Shown: positions 35,955 to 45,416, numbered from the stretch's first letter. The stretch is 64,000 nucleotides of DNA from Mucilaginibacter tolerans (GCF_030519375.1 NZ_JAUMKB010000001.1:186001-250000), one strand, 5' to 3'. A program made the numbers and translations. The notes: generated by a model from the sequence alone, not told the origin.

Positions 35955-36794
35955 TTATTCTGTTAGGTTATAAAATTCGATGGCGTTACCGCCGTAAAAC
36001 TGCGCCTGCTCCCTTTCGGAGAAGCGCGAAGTATAAATTTGCAATATCTCCAACGCCCGGTTGTAGCCGCCTGCCAGTTTGCAAACCGGCCAGTCTGAGC
36101 CATATATCACCCTGTTAATGCTAAAGGCATTGAAAACTGTATCCAGGTATGGCATAAAATCTTCCGTTTTCCATGAATACCAATCAGCCTCCGTAAGCAT
36201 CCCTGATACTTTGCAATACACGTTCAAGTGTTTTGATAACGCTTCAATATCACGTTTCCAGCTATCAATTTCTTTTGTTTTAATATGTGGTTTGGCCAAG
36301 TGGTCCACCACAAACTTCTGGTCGGGAAACTCAGCGGCCAATTGTGCAGCATACTTCAGATGCTTTGGATAAATCAGGATATCGTAGGTGAAATTGTATT
36401 TGTTCAACAACGAAATACCATTTGTAAAACTATCCCTGAGCATCAGCTGATCATCCGGATCAGATTGCAGTACATGCCGAAAACCTTTCATTTTTGGGTA
36501 TCGTTCATGATAATACTTCAGCTTATCTTCTACTTTTATCGACTGCAAATTCACCCACCCCACTACGCCTTTTATAAAACTATACTGATCGGCTAATTCG
36601 AGCATGAAATGGTTGTCCTCGTCCATATGGCAGGTTTGCACCACAACCGTTCCGTCGATATTGTTACGCTCTAATAAAGGCAACAGATCGTTAGGCAAAA
36701 AATCCCGCGCTATGACAGACATGTCACTGTTGATCCAGTTGTCTCTTACCGGGTCGAATTTCCAGAAATGCTGATGTGCATCAATCCTTTGCAT
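35955..36794 (-). CDS. Amidohydrolase-2 family, probable L-fuconolactonase
   Basis: 279 residues, the usual size for COG3618 sugar lactonases. It begins 'RIDAHQHFWKFDP' with the metal pair H7 and H9, and has 'VIYGSDWPVCKLAG' near the end with the metal Asp. It would hydrolyse L-fucono-lactone to L-fuconate in the cytosol. Its start overlaps the end of the FAH-family gene by 14 bases, showing tight coupling in the operon. Confidence 0.85.
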   Translation of the reverse strand: MQRIDAHQHFWKFDPVRDNWINSDMSVIARDFLPNDLLPLLERNNIDGTVVVQTCHMDEDNHFMLELADQYSFIKGVVGWVNLQSIKVEDKLKYYHERYPKMKGFRHVLQSDPDDQLMLRDSFTNGISLLNKYNFTYDILIYPKHLKYAAQLAAEFPDQKFVVDHLAKPHIKTKEIDSWKRDIEALSKHLNVYCKVSGMLTEADWYSWKTEDFMPYLDTVFNAFSINRVIYGSDWPVCKLAGGYNRALEILQIYTSRFSEREQAQFYGGNAIEFYNLTE

Positions 36795-37632
36795 ATGCTA
36801 CCAGTTTTTGCGTTGCCGAGCCCAAACCGTCAATTCCTAATTCCACAACGTCGCCTGGTTTTAGGTATATGTTTGGTTTCATTCCCAAACCTACACCGGC
36901 TGGTGTACCTGTCGATATAATATCACCAGGCAAAAGAGTCATGAACTGGCTGGTATAGCTGATCAGGTGCGGAATGTTAAATATAAAGTTTGCTGTCGTA
37001 CCGTCCTGCATGATTTGGCCATTCAGTTTGAGCCAAAGACGAAGCTTATGCGGATCACTTATCTCATCAGGTGTTGCCATAAATGGACCAATCGGCGCGA
37101 AAGTATCGCAGCCTTTTCCTTTGTCCCATGTGCCGCTGCGCTCCAATTGAAATTCGCGCTCCGAAACATCATTATGCAATACATAACCGGCTACGTAATC
37201 CATTGCATCACCTTCATCTACATAACTTGCTTTTTTGCCGATCACAACTGCCAGCTCTACTTCCCAGTCTGTTTTTATAGAATTCTTAGGGATCACGATA
37301 TTATCATTCGGGCCAACAATCGCAGTAGTGGACTTGATAAATATCACCGGCTCAGATGGTGGCGTAGCGTTAGTTTCCCTGGCGTGATCAACATAATTTA
37401 AACCAATACATACGATCTTAGACGGACGACCCAGGGGGCATCCCAGACGTACATCATCACCCACTTCAGGCAAATCGTTGCTTTTTATAAAAGCAGCAAG
37501 CTTGTTCAGGCCATCGGTCTCAAAAAATTTCTCATCATAGTCCCCGCCAAATGCCGAGGTATCATATCGTCTATCGTTAATCAGGACGCCTGTTTTCTCT
37601 TTACCGGCTTCGCCGAATCGGATTAATTTCAT
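36781..37632 (-). CDS. FAH family hydrolase, probable 2,4-diketo-3-deoxy-L-fuconate hydrolase
   Basis: 283 residues of the fumarylacetoacetate hydrolase family. Metal ligands are seen in 'DWEVELAVVIGKKASY' (E-x-E) and in 'LHNDVSEREFQ'; 'GLNYVDHARETN' and 'GTPAGVGLGMKPNIYLKPGD' are family landmarks. In the non-phosphorylative fucose route this enzyme makes pyruvate and L-lactate. It overlaps the lactonase by 14 bases and follows the SDR gene by 67 bases. Confidence 0.86.
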   Translation of the reverse strand: MKLIRFGEAGKEKTGVLINDRRYDTSAFGGDYDEKFFETDGLNKLAAFIKSNDLPEVGDDVRLGCPLGRPSKIVCIGLNYVDHARETNATPPSEPVIFIKSTTAIVGPNDNIVIPKNSIKTDWEVELAVVIGKKASYVDEGDAMDYVAGYVLHNDVSEREFQLERSGTWDKGKGCDTFAPIGPFMATPDEISDPHKLRLWLKLNGQIMQDGTTANFIFNIPHLISYTSQFMTLLPGDIISTGTPAGVGLGMKPNIYLKPGDVVELGIDGLGSATQKLVAYAKD

Positions 37633-37699
37633 AAATAAAAATAGTTATTTTATTATCATTCTGGATAGAGGCGATATGCATCGCGTCTCTATATTCATT

Positions 37700-38464
37700 T
37701 TAGGTATTGATCTTTATAAAGCCACCGTCGATGGGGTAATCGCAGCCGGTGATAAAACCCGCTTCATCGGAGCACAAGTACAATGCTAGTGCTGCTATTT
37801 CCTCAGGTTTACCCATACGGCCTATAGGCTGGCTTTTTGATAGTTTCTCGAATATTTCCTGCTGGTTGTCAGGATAATTTTTGGCAATAAATCCATCAAC
37901 AAACGGGGTATGCACGCGCGCAGGCGAAATGCTATTGCAACGGATATTATCGTGCAGGTAATCGCGGGCTACAGACAGGGTCATCGCAAAAATTGCACCC
38001 TTGCTGGTTGAGTATGCAAATCTATCTACCAAACCAACGCTTGCTGCAATGGATGCGGTATTCAAAATCACACCGCCCCCTTTAGCTTTCATCAAGGGAA
38101 TTGCCGCAAACAGACAGTTGTACGCGCCCTTCACGTTCACATTCATCACCCGGTCGAAATCTGCCTCACTGGTAGTGGCCGCTGCACCAACATGTGCAAT
38201 ACCGGCATTATTTACCAGGATTTCTACCTGACCAATTGCTTTAAAAGTATCTACAACCTGCGGCTGCTGACTCACATTACAAATATGATAGGAGGCCAGG
38301 CCGCCGTTGTTTTGTATCTCGCTCACAGTAGCAGATGCTGACGGCTCATCAAGATCGATAATATGTACCGCGGCACCCTGCTTTGCAAAAAGCTCGGCGA
38401 TAGCCCTGCCTATCCCACTTCCGCCACCTGTTATAACTGCTGATTTATTTTGTAATGAAAACAT
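37700..38464 (-). CDS. SDR, probable 2-keto-3-deoxy-L-fuconate dehydrogenase
   Basis: 254 residues. Cofactor loop 'TGGGSGIG' (12-19); catalytic S138, Y151 and K155 ('YSTSK') are complete. D37 after the second strand ('HIIDLDEP') favours NAD. In the pathway it would oxidise C4 of 2-keto-3-deoxy-L-fuconate, the step before the FAH hydrolase that lies next to it. The assignment between this SDR and the one at 35094 is by position and by similarity to BDH-like SDRs. Confidence 0.85.
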   Translation of the reverse strand: MFSLQNKSAVITGGGSGIGRAIAELFAKQGAAVHIIDLDEPSASATVSEIQNNGGLASYHICNVSQQPQVVDTFKAIGQVEILVNNAGIAHVGAAATTSEADFDRVMNVNVKGAYNCLFAAIPLMKAKGGGVILNTASIAASVGLVDRFAYSTSKGAIFAMTLSVARDYLHDNIRCNSISPARVHTPFVDGFIAKNYPDNQQEIFEKLSKSQPIGRMGKPEEIAALALYLCSDEAGFITGCDYPIDGGFIKINT

Positions 38465-38474
38465 ATTTGTTATA

Positions 38475-38567
38475 TCGAATTTCGAATGGTCGATTTCGAA
38501 TTTTGCTCTAACGGTTAATTATTTTTTTTGTATTTCAATTTCGAAATTGCAAATCCGGAATTCGAAA
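38475..38567. repeat. TTCGAA-rich intergenic repeat
   Basis: Four TTCGAA palindromes (38481, 38495, 38540, 38561) lie within 90 bases in the gap between the SDR and the UxaA-type gene. The arms around them are complementary (AATTTCGAAATT). It looks like another member of the short intergenic palindromes of this genome. Confidence 0.55.
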
Positions 38568-40223
38568 TCATAAAGAGACGCCTCTTTTCCATGGAATAAA
38601 ATCATCCTGTTCTAATTGAACTGATTTAGGCTGTTCTTCGCCGTTTGCAACTTTTATTACATACTCCAAAATGCGCTCGCCTGCCTGTTTGATTGTTTCC
38701 GAACCTTCTATAATGGTGCCACAGTTAATGTCGATGATGTCCGGCATCCGGTTATAAGTAGCTGTGTTGGTTGATAACTTTATCACGGGCGCAACCGGAT
38801 TCCCGGTTGGCGTGCCTAATCCTGTTGTGAACAATACAATGTTAGCGCCTGAGCCAACCTCGGCGGTAGTACTTTCTACATCGCTACCGGGGGTGCACAA
38901 AAGATTGAGGCCACTTTTGGTTACTTTTTCCGGATAATCCAGCACGGCTATGACCGGTGACGTCCCGCCTTTTTTAGCCGCTCCTGCCGATTTAATCGCA
39001 TCTGTAATCAAACCATCTCTAATATTTCCGGGCGATGGATTGGCATAAAAGCCTGAACCGTCCTGCTCAGCCCTGTTATTATAGGAGATCATCAGGTCCA
39101 TAAAACGTTTGGCTGTGCTTTCATCCACACAACGATCACTCAACTCCTGCTCCACTCCACAAAGCTCAGGAAACTCAGATAAAATCACCGAACCACCCAA
39201 AGAAACCAAAGTATCCGATACATAGCCCAAAGCCGGGTTTGCTGATATACCCGAAAAACCGTCAGAGCCACCACATTCCAGACCAATACATAATTTTGAT
39301 AAAGGAGCCGGTGTGCGCTCGGTCTCGTTGGCTTCAATCAGGGCAGCAAAGGTTTGTTTGAGTGCGTGTTGCAATAAATTGCGTTCGGTACCCATTTTTT
39401 GCTGTTCCAATATCACCAGGGGCTTTTTAAAGTTGGGGTCGCGCTTAGCTATCTCGGTCTGTAAGATAGACGCCTGTGCATGCTGACAACCCAGGCTCAA
39501 TACCGTCGCACCTGCAACATTTGGGTGGGTAATATATCCGGCCAAAAGTCCGCATAAAGCCTCAGAATCCTGTTGTATGCCACCACAACCCATATCATGT
39601 GTCAGGAATTTAATGCCGTCGATATTTTTGAACAAACGTTTATTGCCTGCTAATTCATTACCAGCCTGCATATCAGCAGCCAATATTTCCTGAGTCGATT
39701 TTCCGGCCTGGTAAAGGTCCATTAATTGGTCTACTTCGTTCTCGTAATTCTTAGCTTTTTTGTAGCCTAGTTTATCCACCAGGGCTTCGCGCATTACCTG
39801 TATATTGCGGTTCTCACAAAACACCAGCGGAATAACGATCCAGTAATTTGCTGTACCTACTGAACCATCGGCACGATGGTAACCATTAAAAGTACGCCCT
39901 TCGAATTTAGCAGTATCCGGCTTGTGCCATTCCAATTTTCGTTTTCCTAAATGAAACTCGCTTGAAGCATGATGAATGTTTTCGGTAGATAGCAATCCCC
40001 CCTGCGGGATAGGTTTTGTTGCCTTGCCTACCAACACACCATACATAAAAATGGAATCGTCGGGTTGCAAAGCATTCAGGGTAAATTTGTGTTTGGCAGC
40101 AACCTTGTCTGCCAGGCTAAAACTCAGACCTTCAAACTCTATCGGAGTTCCCGGGTCCAGGTCACGCAATGCAACCAGTACATTATCCTTTGGGTGTATG
40201 CGTAAGTAACTATGTTGTGCCAT
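38568..40223 (-). CDS. UxaA family altronate dehydratase-like protein, candidate L-fuconate dehydratase
   Basis: 551 residues, the full two-domain form: an N-terminal SAF domain (about 1-80) and the galactarate/altronate dehydratase domain. 'LTHDMGCGGIQQDSE', 'LGCQHAQASI', 'GLECGGSDGFSGISANPALG' and 'TGLGTPTGNPVAPVIK' are family landmarks. UxaA enzymes dehydrate altronate, but all neighbours belong to fucose use and no other dehydratase lies inside this operon, so fuconate is the likely substrate here. This is inference from context. Confidence 0.85.
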   Translation of the reverse strand: MAQHSYLRIHPKDNVLVALRDLDPGTPIEFEGLSFSLADKVAAKHKFTLNALQPDDSIFMYGVLVGKATKPIPQGGLLSTENIHHASSEFHLGKRKLEWHKPDTAKFEGRTFNGYHRADGSVGTANYWIVIPLVFCENRNIQVMREALVDKLGYKKAKNYENEVDQLMDLYQAGKSTQEILAADMQAGNELAGNKRLFKNIDGIKFLTHDMGCGGIQQDSEALCGLLAGYITHPNVAGATVLSLGCQHAQASILQTEIAKRDPNFKKPLVILEQQKMGTERNLLQHALKQTFAALIEANETERTPAPLSKLCIGLECGGSDGFSGISANPALGYVSDTLVSLGGSVILSEFPELCGVEQELSDRCVDESTAKRFMDLMISYNNRAEQDGSGFYANPSPGNIRDGLITDAIKSAGAAKKGGTSPVIAVLDYPEKVTKSGLNLLCTPGSDVESTTAEVGSGANIVLFTTGLGTPTGNPVAPVIKLSTNTATYNRMPDIIDINCGTIIEGSETIKQAGERILEYVIKVANGEEQPKSVQLEQDDFIPWKRGVSL

Positions 40224-40305
40224 TATATTTTTCTTTGTACCGTTGATTCGACTGATTAAATAATTCCGCTGATTTAATAATCAACTTAATCAACCATTCA
40301 ACTAA
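40224..40305. repeat. Short GATTAA-type inverted repeat
   Basis: GTTGATT (40242-40248) and AATCAAC (40279-40285) are perfect arms; further ACTGATTAA and TTAATCAAC copies lie around them. It occupies the gap between the mutarotase and the UxaA-type gene. Confidence 0.4.
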
Positions 40306-40635
40306 TCATAATTTAAAAATCCTGTCCATTAATACCCACTTCTCTCCCTGTTTAGCATTTTTCAGAGGCTGCTGAAATTTCCACATCAGGGTTTCCCATT
40401 CGTGAACCTTAGGGTTGCCATTATCCATTGCGGCCTTACACTCAAAGCTGAAGTCATCCTCTGTTTCCATTATCATAAACAAATGATTGTCGAAACGGTA
40501 TATTTCCATATCGGTGATCCCGGAATCTGTAATACTTTTTTTTATTTCAGGCCATATCGACCGGTGGTATTCTTCATATTCAGCAATCAAGGCCGCATCA
40601 TCCTTCAGATCGAGCGTCAGGGCATATTTTTTCAT
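40306..40635 (-). CDS. L-rhamnose/L-fucose mutarotase (RhaM family)
   Basis: 109 residues, the normal size of the RhaM/DUF718 family. Y20 and H24 in 'AEYEEYHRSIWPEI' match the catalytic Tyr/His pair of RhaM, and 'MWKFQQPL' closes the domain. It interconverts the sugar anomers so that the dehydrogenase gets its preferred form. In this operon the sugar is probably L-fucose. Its start overlaps the fucosidase stop by 1 base. Confidence 0.87.
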   Translation of the reverse strand: MKKYALTLDLKDDAALIAEYEEYHRSIWPEIKKSITDSGITDMEIYRFDNHLFMIMETEDDFSFECKAAMDNGNPKVHEWETLMWKFQQPLKNAKQGEKWVLMDRIFKL

Positions 40636-41990
40636 TATTGTAATGTTAGCTCAACCACCGGAATTTCGTAAGGTGGTTTGTTTTTTGGCAGCGTTAACTC
40701 CAAATCATTTCCACTTGAAGCAGCATATTTTACTTCCGAATAATCATTCAAAAACTGAGCGTACTTCACTTTTCCTTTATAATCTGACAGCACCAGTTTA
40801 CCATCTGTTGGGTAATTATACAAATGGATATACAACCGTTTAGTTTTAGGGTTGTAAGTCAGTTTGTCGCCATCTGGTGTTTTATACTGTGCTGGCGCCA
40901 GGGTGCAGTCGTAAATAGACTTATCATTTGCATGCATCCAATGAGACAAGCTATCCAGTGCATGAGTTGCACGGTAATCAAATTCTCCGCGGGCCGTAGG
41001 TCCGACATTCAATATCAGGTTGCCCCCATTGCTTACCGAGGTGATCAACAGATCTAACAACTGACGATGAGTTTTCCAGGTATTTTCATCACGGTAATAG
41101 CCCCATGATCCTGAAAAAGTCTGGCAGGTTTCAAATGTCTTGCCATGATATTTTTCCAACTCTTTAGTGCTCACCTGCTCTGGGGTCTCAAAATCGCCGC
41201 CATCGCTATAGTCATAAAGCCCGAGCCTGTTGTTTACAATAATACCCGGCTGTAATGTTCTTACGGTTTTCAGCAGATCTTTCGCACCCCAGTCGTCACC
41301 CCATTTACCGTGTTTGTCACCTTTTTCCCACGACCAATCCATCCACAATATGTCTATCTTACCATATTTGGTCATCAGCTCGGTTACCTGGTTTTTCAGA
41401 TACTCGCGGTATTTGTTCATATCACGACCTTTATTCAGGCGATCATAATTGGCTTTGCTGGTATCCACCTGAACCAGCGGGTGGGCACTATCCATGGTAT
41501 AGTCGGGATGATGCCAATCAAGCAAGGAATAGTAAAATCCTACTTTCAATCCTTCGGCCCTGAAGGCATCTACAAATTCCTTAACTAAATCGCGTTTCGC
41601 TTTGGTATTCGTGGCTTTGTAGTTGGTATACTTTGAGTCGAACAGGCAGAAACCTTCATGATGTTTGGTGGTCAATACTGCATATTTCATACCAGCAGCT
41701 TTTGCCTCCCTGGCCCATTTTTTTGGTTCGAAATGATCGGGATCAAATTGGTCAAAGTATTTCTGATATTCCTCGTTGGTTAAGTGCTCATTATGCTTTA
41801 CCCATTCGTGACGGGCCGCTTGTGAGTACAATCCCCAATGGATGAACATTCCGAATCGGGCATCTGTCCACCATTTCATTCGTTGTTTCTTTTGTGTTTC
41901 GGTTTCGCTACCGAGTTTTTTCTGCTGAGCAGATGTGAATGATAGCGTGAAAGCTACCATGAAGAATACGAGTACAATTTTCTTTATCAT
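40635..41990 (-). CDS. GH29 alpha-L-fucosidase
   Basis: 451 residues with a signal peptide (about 1-21, ending TSAQQ). GH29 landmarks: 'ARFGMFIHWGLYS' (44-56), the His pair in 'TTKHHEGFCLFDS' (110-111) and the nucleophile Asp at D218 in 'IDILWMDWSWEKGD'. It removes terminal L-fucose from glycans in the periplasm. It shares the operon with FucP (10 bases after it) and the fucose-catabolic enzymes. Linkage preference is not clear from sequence. Confidence 0.93.
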   Translation of the reverse strand: MIKKIVLVFFMVAFTLSFTSAQQKKLGSETETQKKQRMKWWTDARFGMFIHWGLYSQAARHEWVKHNEHLTNEEYQKYFDQFDPDHFEPKKWAREAKAAGMKYAVLTTKHHEGFCLFDSKYTNYKATNTKAKRDLVKEFVDAFRAEGLKVGFYYSLLDWHHPDYTMDSAHPLVQVDTSKANYDRLNKGRDMNKYREYLKNQVTELMTKYGKIDILWMDWSWEKGDKHGKWGDDWGAKDLLKTVRTLQPGIIVNNRLGLYDYSDGGDFETPEQVSTKELEKYHGKTFETCQTFSGSWGYYRDENTWKTHRQLLDLLITSVSNGGNLILNVGPTARGEFDYRATHALDSLSHWMHANDKSIYDCTLAPAQYKTPDGDKLTYNPKTKRLYIHLYNYPTDGKLVLSDYKGKVKYAQFLNDYSEVKYAASSGNDLELTLPKNKPPYEIPVVELTLQ

Positions 41991-42000
41991 AGTGATGTTA

Positions 42001-43257
42001 TTAATGAGCTAAGACCTGTTCAACATTTTTAACCTTGATGTTTTTGAATGCAAAGAAGAAGATATAAGCAAAGCAGATAAGCGGAATCAGATAAGCAATG
42101 CGAATGCTAGTCATATCAGAAACCAGTCCCAATGACAAGGGAATTACTGCGCCGCCGACAATGCCCATAATCAGCAAGGATGATCCTGTCTTTGTTTTTT
42201 CGCCCAATCCCTGAATACTTAACGAGAAAATTGTAGGGAACATGATCGACATAAAGAATGGCACAGCCATAATAGCATAAACTGATAATTTGCCATCAAC
42301 AGTGAATGCAAGGATAAGTAGCCCACAGTTAATTACGCTATAGATGATTAATAGTTTGACAGGGGCAATATATTTCATCAAAGCCGTTCCCAGGAAACGC
42401 CCCGCCATGAAACCTAAAAAAGCGCCTGATAACAATTGTGATGCATACTTTTCATCAATAGATGCTACGTATTTTGAGTACCTTATAAAAAAACTTTGAA
42501 TAGATGCCTGCGCACCAACATAAAAAAATATGCCTACTACCCCCAGCATCAGGTTCTTTTCCTTAAAGATAGACCTTCCTGACTTGGTATCGTCAGCAGT
42601 AGTATGTTCATGAATATCCGGTAACGTGGTGCGCCAAATCAGAATAGCAACTACCAGAACAGTAACAGCTATGATGATGTATGGGATTTTTACTGCGTCA
42701 GATTCGGTTTGCAAATAGGTATTCAACTGCTGGGATGACATTGCTCCTTTTTGAGTTGCTGTCAATGTCTTGCCGGAAAGGATAAACATCCCTCCGAGCA
42801 ATGGTGCTAATGTTGCGGCCAGCCCATTGAACGATTGTGCAAAATTGATACGGAATGTAGCGTCTTTAGGGTCACCTAAGTTGTTGATATAAGGATTCGC
42901 TGCAGTCTCTAAAAATCCACAGCCGCTGGCTATGATAAATAATGCAAACAGGAAAAATCCATATAGTCGCGTTGTAGCAGCCGGGTAAAAAAGAAAAGCG
43001 CCAATGGCGAACATGACCAGTCCAAAAATAATACCCGCCTTGTATCCATACTTATGCATAAACATCCCTGCGGGGAAGGCAACAACAAAATAGGCAATGT
43101 AAAAGGCTGAATCGACAAAAGCAGATTGCAGATCAGTCAGCTGACAAGCTTTTTTCAAGTGTGGTACCAGGATGGAGTTAAGGTTGAGTGCAAATCCCCA
43201 TAAAAAGAATAAAGAGGTGATAAGGGCCACCGCAAAAAAGCCGTTCTTCTTCGTCAT
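42001..43257 (-). CDS. fucP: L-fucose:H+ symporter family permease
   Basis: 418 residues, 12 membrane helices, MFS. The FucP family is recognised from 'FFLWGFALNLNSILVPHL', 'CGFLETAANPYINNLG' and 'FPTIFSLSIQGLGEKTKTGS'. Of the two acidic residues known to be essential in E. coli FucP (Asp46 and Glu135), the second is present (E117), but the first aligns with Ser (S28 in NLNSIL versus NLNDIL). It is the first gene of the fucose operon, divergent from an AraC regulator. Confidence 0.9.
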   Translation of the reverse strand: MTKKNGFFAVALITSLFFLWGFALNLNSILVPHLKKACQLTDLQSAFVDSAFYIAYFVVAFPAGMFMHKYGYKAGIIFGLVMFAIGAFLFYPAATTRLYGFFLFALFIIASGCGFLETAANPYINNLGDPKDATFRINFAQSFNGLAATLAPLLGGMFILSGKTLTATQKGAMSSQQLNTYLQTESDAVKIPYIIIAVTVLVVAILIWRTTLPDIHEHTTADDTKSGRSIFKEKNLMLGVVGIFFYVGAQASIQSFFIRYSKYVASIDEKYASQLLSGAFLGFMAGRFLGTALMKYIAPVKLLIIYSVINCGLLILAFTVDGKLSVYAIMAVPFFMSIMFPTIFSLSIQGLGEKTKTGSSLLIMGIVGGAVIPLSLGLVSDMTSIRIAYLIPLICFAYIFFFAFKNIKVKNVEQVLAH

Positions 43258-43465
43258 AAATTAAGTTAAATTGGGTTATGGTTTATAGCATTCACTATTA
43301 TTTGCAAAAAACAGGTTTATATAGATTATTTGGCTTTTACAAAGGAATAAAGATATCAGATATAAATTTTTATTTTATTATCTATATATTAAGTTATTTT
43401 GGCATAATTTTTCTATTTCAAATAATTTTCATGTATTTTGTCATTAATTATAAACCAACGCTGTA
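43258..43465. promoter_or_regulatory. AT-rich divergent promoter region, fucP and AraC regulator
   Basis: 208 bases, strongly AT-rich, between the divergent fucP and AraC starts. It must hold both promoters and probably the AraC operator. I could not fix a -33/-7 pair. A TTGGCATAATTTTTCT motif (43399-43414) resembles sigma-54 but lacks the -12 GC. Confidence 0.5.
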
Positions 43466-44347
43466 ATGAAACCTCAGTTGCTGAAGATACCACGGCAACC
43501 ATTATCCTCCTTTAGTATAAGGCAGGACACGGTGCCCTATATCAATAATAAATGGCATTATCATATTGAGGCCGAACTGATCTATTTTAAAAAGGGGAAC
43601 GGCACCCAGTTTGTTGGCGATCATATCCAAAACTTTAACGATGGCGATCTTGTACTGATCGGTCCGAACCTGCCTCATTACTGGCGTTTTGATACCATGT
43701 TTTTTAAAAATGACAGCGAAGTACATGCAGATGTGACCGTTGCCCATTTCAGAGAGGATTTTTGGGGTGATGAATTTTTGAATCTACCTGAAAACAAAGT
43801 TATACGGTCTGTTTTTGAGAAAGCGAAAAGAGGCATAAGCATTCAGGGTGATACAAGGGAGGTGATTGCCGGACTTCTCGGAAAAATGCTGCATGCCGAA
43901 GGCAGCCGGAGGTTAATATTGCTGATAGAAGCACTGACCTTAATTTCGGAGAGCCCGATGATACCACTGGCATCCATCGGTTTTGACCATGACTATAAGG
44001 AAGCGGAAAACGACCGCATCAACGCTATATACGAGTATACAATGGCTAATTTCAGGCGGCATATCCCTACTGAAGAAATTGCTGCTATTGCCAATATCAG
44101 TCCGCATTCATTTTGCCGTTATTTCAAGTCGCGCACCCGTAAAACTTATTCACAGTTTATTAATGAAATAAAAGTAGGGCACATTTGCAAGTTGTTGATT
44201 GAAGATAAGATCAGCATCAAACAGATTTGTTTCGAAAGCGGCTTCAGAAATTTTGCCAGCTTCCATAAGTATTTTAAACAGGTAACAGGCAAAACACCGC
44301 TTCAATATCAAAAGAAGTTCTTGGAGAAGAAAGAAAAAGCTGCTTGA
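43466..44347 (+). CDS. AraC family regulator of the fucose operon
   Basis: 293 residues. The N-terminal cupin-type domain (about 15-120; 'WHYHIEAELIYFKKGNGTQF', 'DGDLVLIGPNLPHYWR') would sense the sugar; the C-terminal double helix-turn-helix is at about 195-290 ('EEIAAIANISPHSFCRYFKS', 'KQICFESGFRNFASFHKYFK'). It is divergent from fucP over 208 bases, the classical place for its own regulator. That the ligand is fucose or a breakdown product is inference. Confidence 0.9.
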   Translation: MKPQLLKIPRQPLSSFSIRQDTVPYINNKWHYHIEAELIYFKKGNGTQFVGDHIQNFNDGDLVLIGPNLPHYWRFDTMFFKNDSEVHADVTVAHFREDFWGDEFLNLPENKVIRSVFEKAKRGISIQGDTREVIAGLLGKMLHAEGSRRLILLIEALTLISESPMIPLASIGFDHDYKEAENDRINAIYEYTMANFRRHIPTEEIAAIANISPHSFCRYFKSRTRKTYSQFINEIKVGHICKLLIEDKISIKQICFESGFRNFASFHKYFKQVTGKTPLQYQKKFLEKKEKAA

Positions 44348-44351
44348 TCTT

Positions 44352-44377
44352 TTACTTTTGGCTTGACCCAAAAGTAA
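44352..44377. terminator. Hairpin between convergent AraC genes
   Basis: TTACTTTTGG (44352-44361) and CCAAAAGTAA (44368-44377) form a perfect 10-bp stem with a 6-base loop just after the AraC stop. No clear T-run follows, so it may be a repeat element that ends transcription or protects RNA. Confidence 0.6.
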
Positions 44378-44439
44378 CAGCCCCAGCGGCAATTGAACTG
44401 AAGGGAATATTAATTGAACCTTAAATTTGCATTTGTGAC

Positions 44440-45357
44440 CTAATTAATCGGCTCTACCTTATTCATATAACTATCCAAATATCCCCTCGGCGAATTACCC
44501 ATTACACTTTTAAATACACGGTTGAAATTAGTGATGCTGGTAAAACCACATTTATAAGCCACTACCGAAATACTTTCATGTTTATTCTCCATCAATTTTT
44601 TGCAGGCCTCATTAACCCGCATACTGTTCAGAAATGAAACGAAAGTGTGTCCTGTATGCTTTTTAAAATACCGGCAAAATGCCTGCGGTGTCATACAGGC
44701 TTCGCGGGCGACATCATCCAGGGTGACCGCCTCGCTGTAATGCTGAAGAATATAATTATAAATATTACTGATCCTGATGCCTTCGCTCTCAGTAATCCCA
44801 TGCGAAATAGCGGAAGGTGATAAAGCTTCTGGAAGTGGGTTGATATTTTGCAATATCCCAAGCAACTGCAAAAAACAGATGAGCTGATCTGATCCGCTGC
44901 TTTTACGGATTTCGGTCATTGTACGCGATATCTTATCGACATATTCAACCGGAATCCGGAAACCTTGCTCCGTTTGCTGAACAAAATCTCTCAGCGATTT
45001 CATTTCGGGCAAGTTGAACAGCGAAGCCAGTCTACCATTGGGATCAAAAAAAATGGTGAGTGTCCTGATCATTTTTTTATTATCCGGATGGAAATATTCA
45101 GGATTACTTTTAAACAAATGCGGCTGATCGGCACCCAGCAAATAGATTTCGCCTGACCTGAACGTATGCATGTTGTTCCCGGCGATCAAGGTCCCCTCTC
45201 CTGCCTGTACCCAGGTTATCTGTGCCTCTTTATGCCGGTGCAAATGCGGATAAAAGTGCGGCAGCTCGTCCTGTTGAACAATTACACTTTTATCATGAGC
45301 TACGGGGATAGTGAACTGGAGTACTTTCATCGCCAATGAATGTACAAATATTACCAT
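44440..45357 (-). CDS. AraC family transcriptional regulator
   Basis: 305 residues. Cupin-type domain at about 20-120 ('HLHRHKEAQITWVQAGEGTL', 'SGEIYLLGADQPHLF') and AraC DNA-binding domain at about 200-300 ('DDVAREACMTPQAFCRYFKK', 'VAYKCGFTSITNFNRVFKS'). Its general plan matches the AraC protein at 43466, with which it is convergent, so they may be old duplicates with related ligands. The second start Met at residue 11 is an alternative start. Confidence 0.88.
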   Translation of the reverse strand: MVIFVHSLAMKVLQFTIPVAHDKSVIVQQDELPHFYPHLHRHKEAQITWVQAGEGTLIAGNNMHTFRSGEIYLLGADQPHLFKSNPEYFHPDNKKMIRTLTIFFDPNGRLASLFNLPEMKSLRDFVQQTEQGFRIPVEYVDKISRTMTEIRKSSGSDQLICFLQLLGILQNINPLPEALSPSAISHGITESEGIRISNIYNYILQHYSEAVTLDDVAREACMTPQAFCRYFKKHTGHTFVSFLNSMRVNEACKKLMENKHESISVVAYKCGFTSITNFNRVFKSVMGNSPRGYLDSYMNKVEPIN

Positions 45358-45416
45358 TCATCTCAATACTTTACATTAAACAGGGCTAAAATATAATAAG
45401 TACTGGTTTAAACTAA

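Noticed and set aside
43399-43414. Sigma-54 promoter before the fucose AraC gene
   Set aside because: TTGGCA is present but the -12 GC is CT, which is the essential part.
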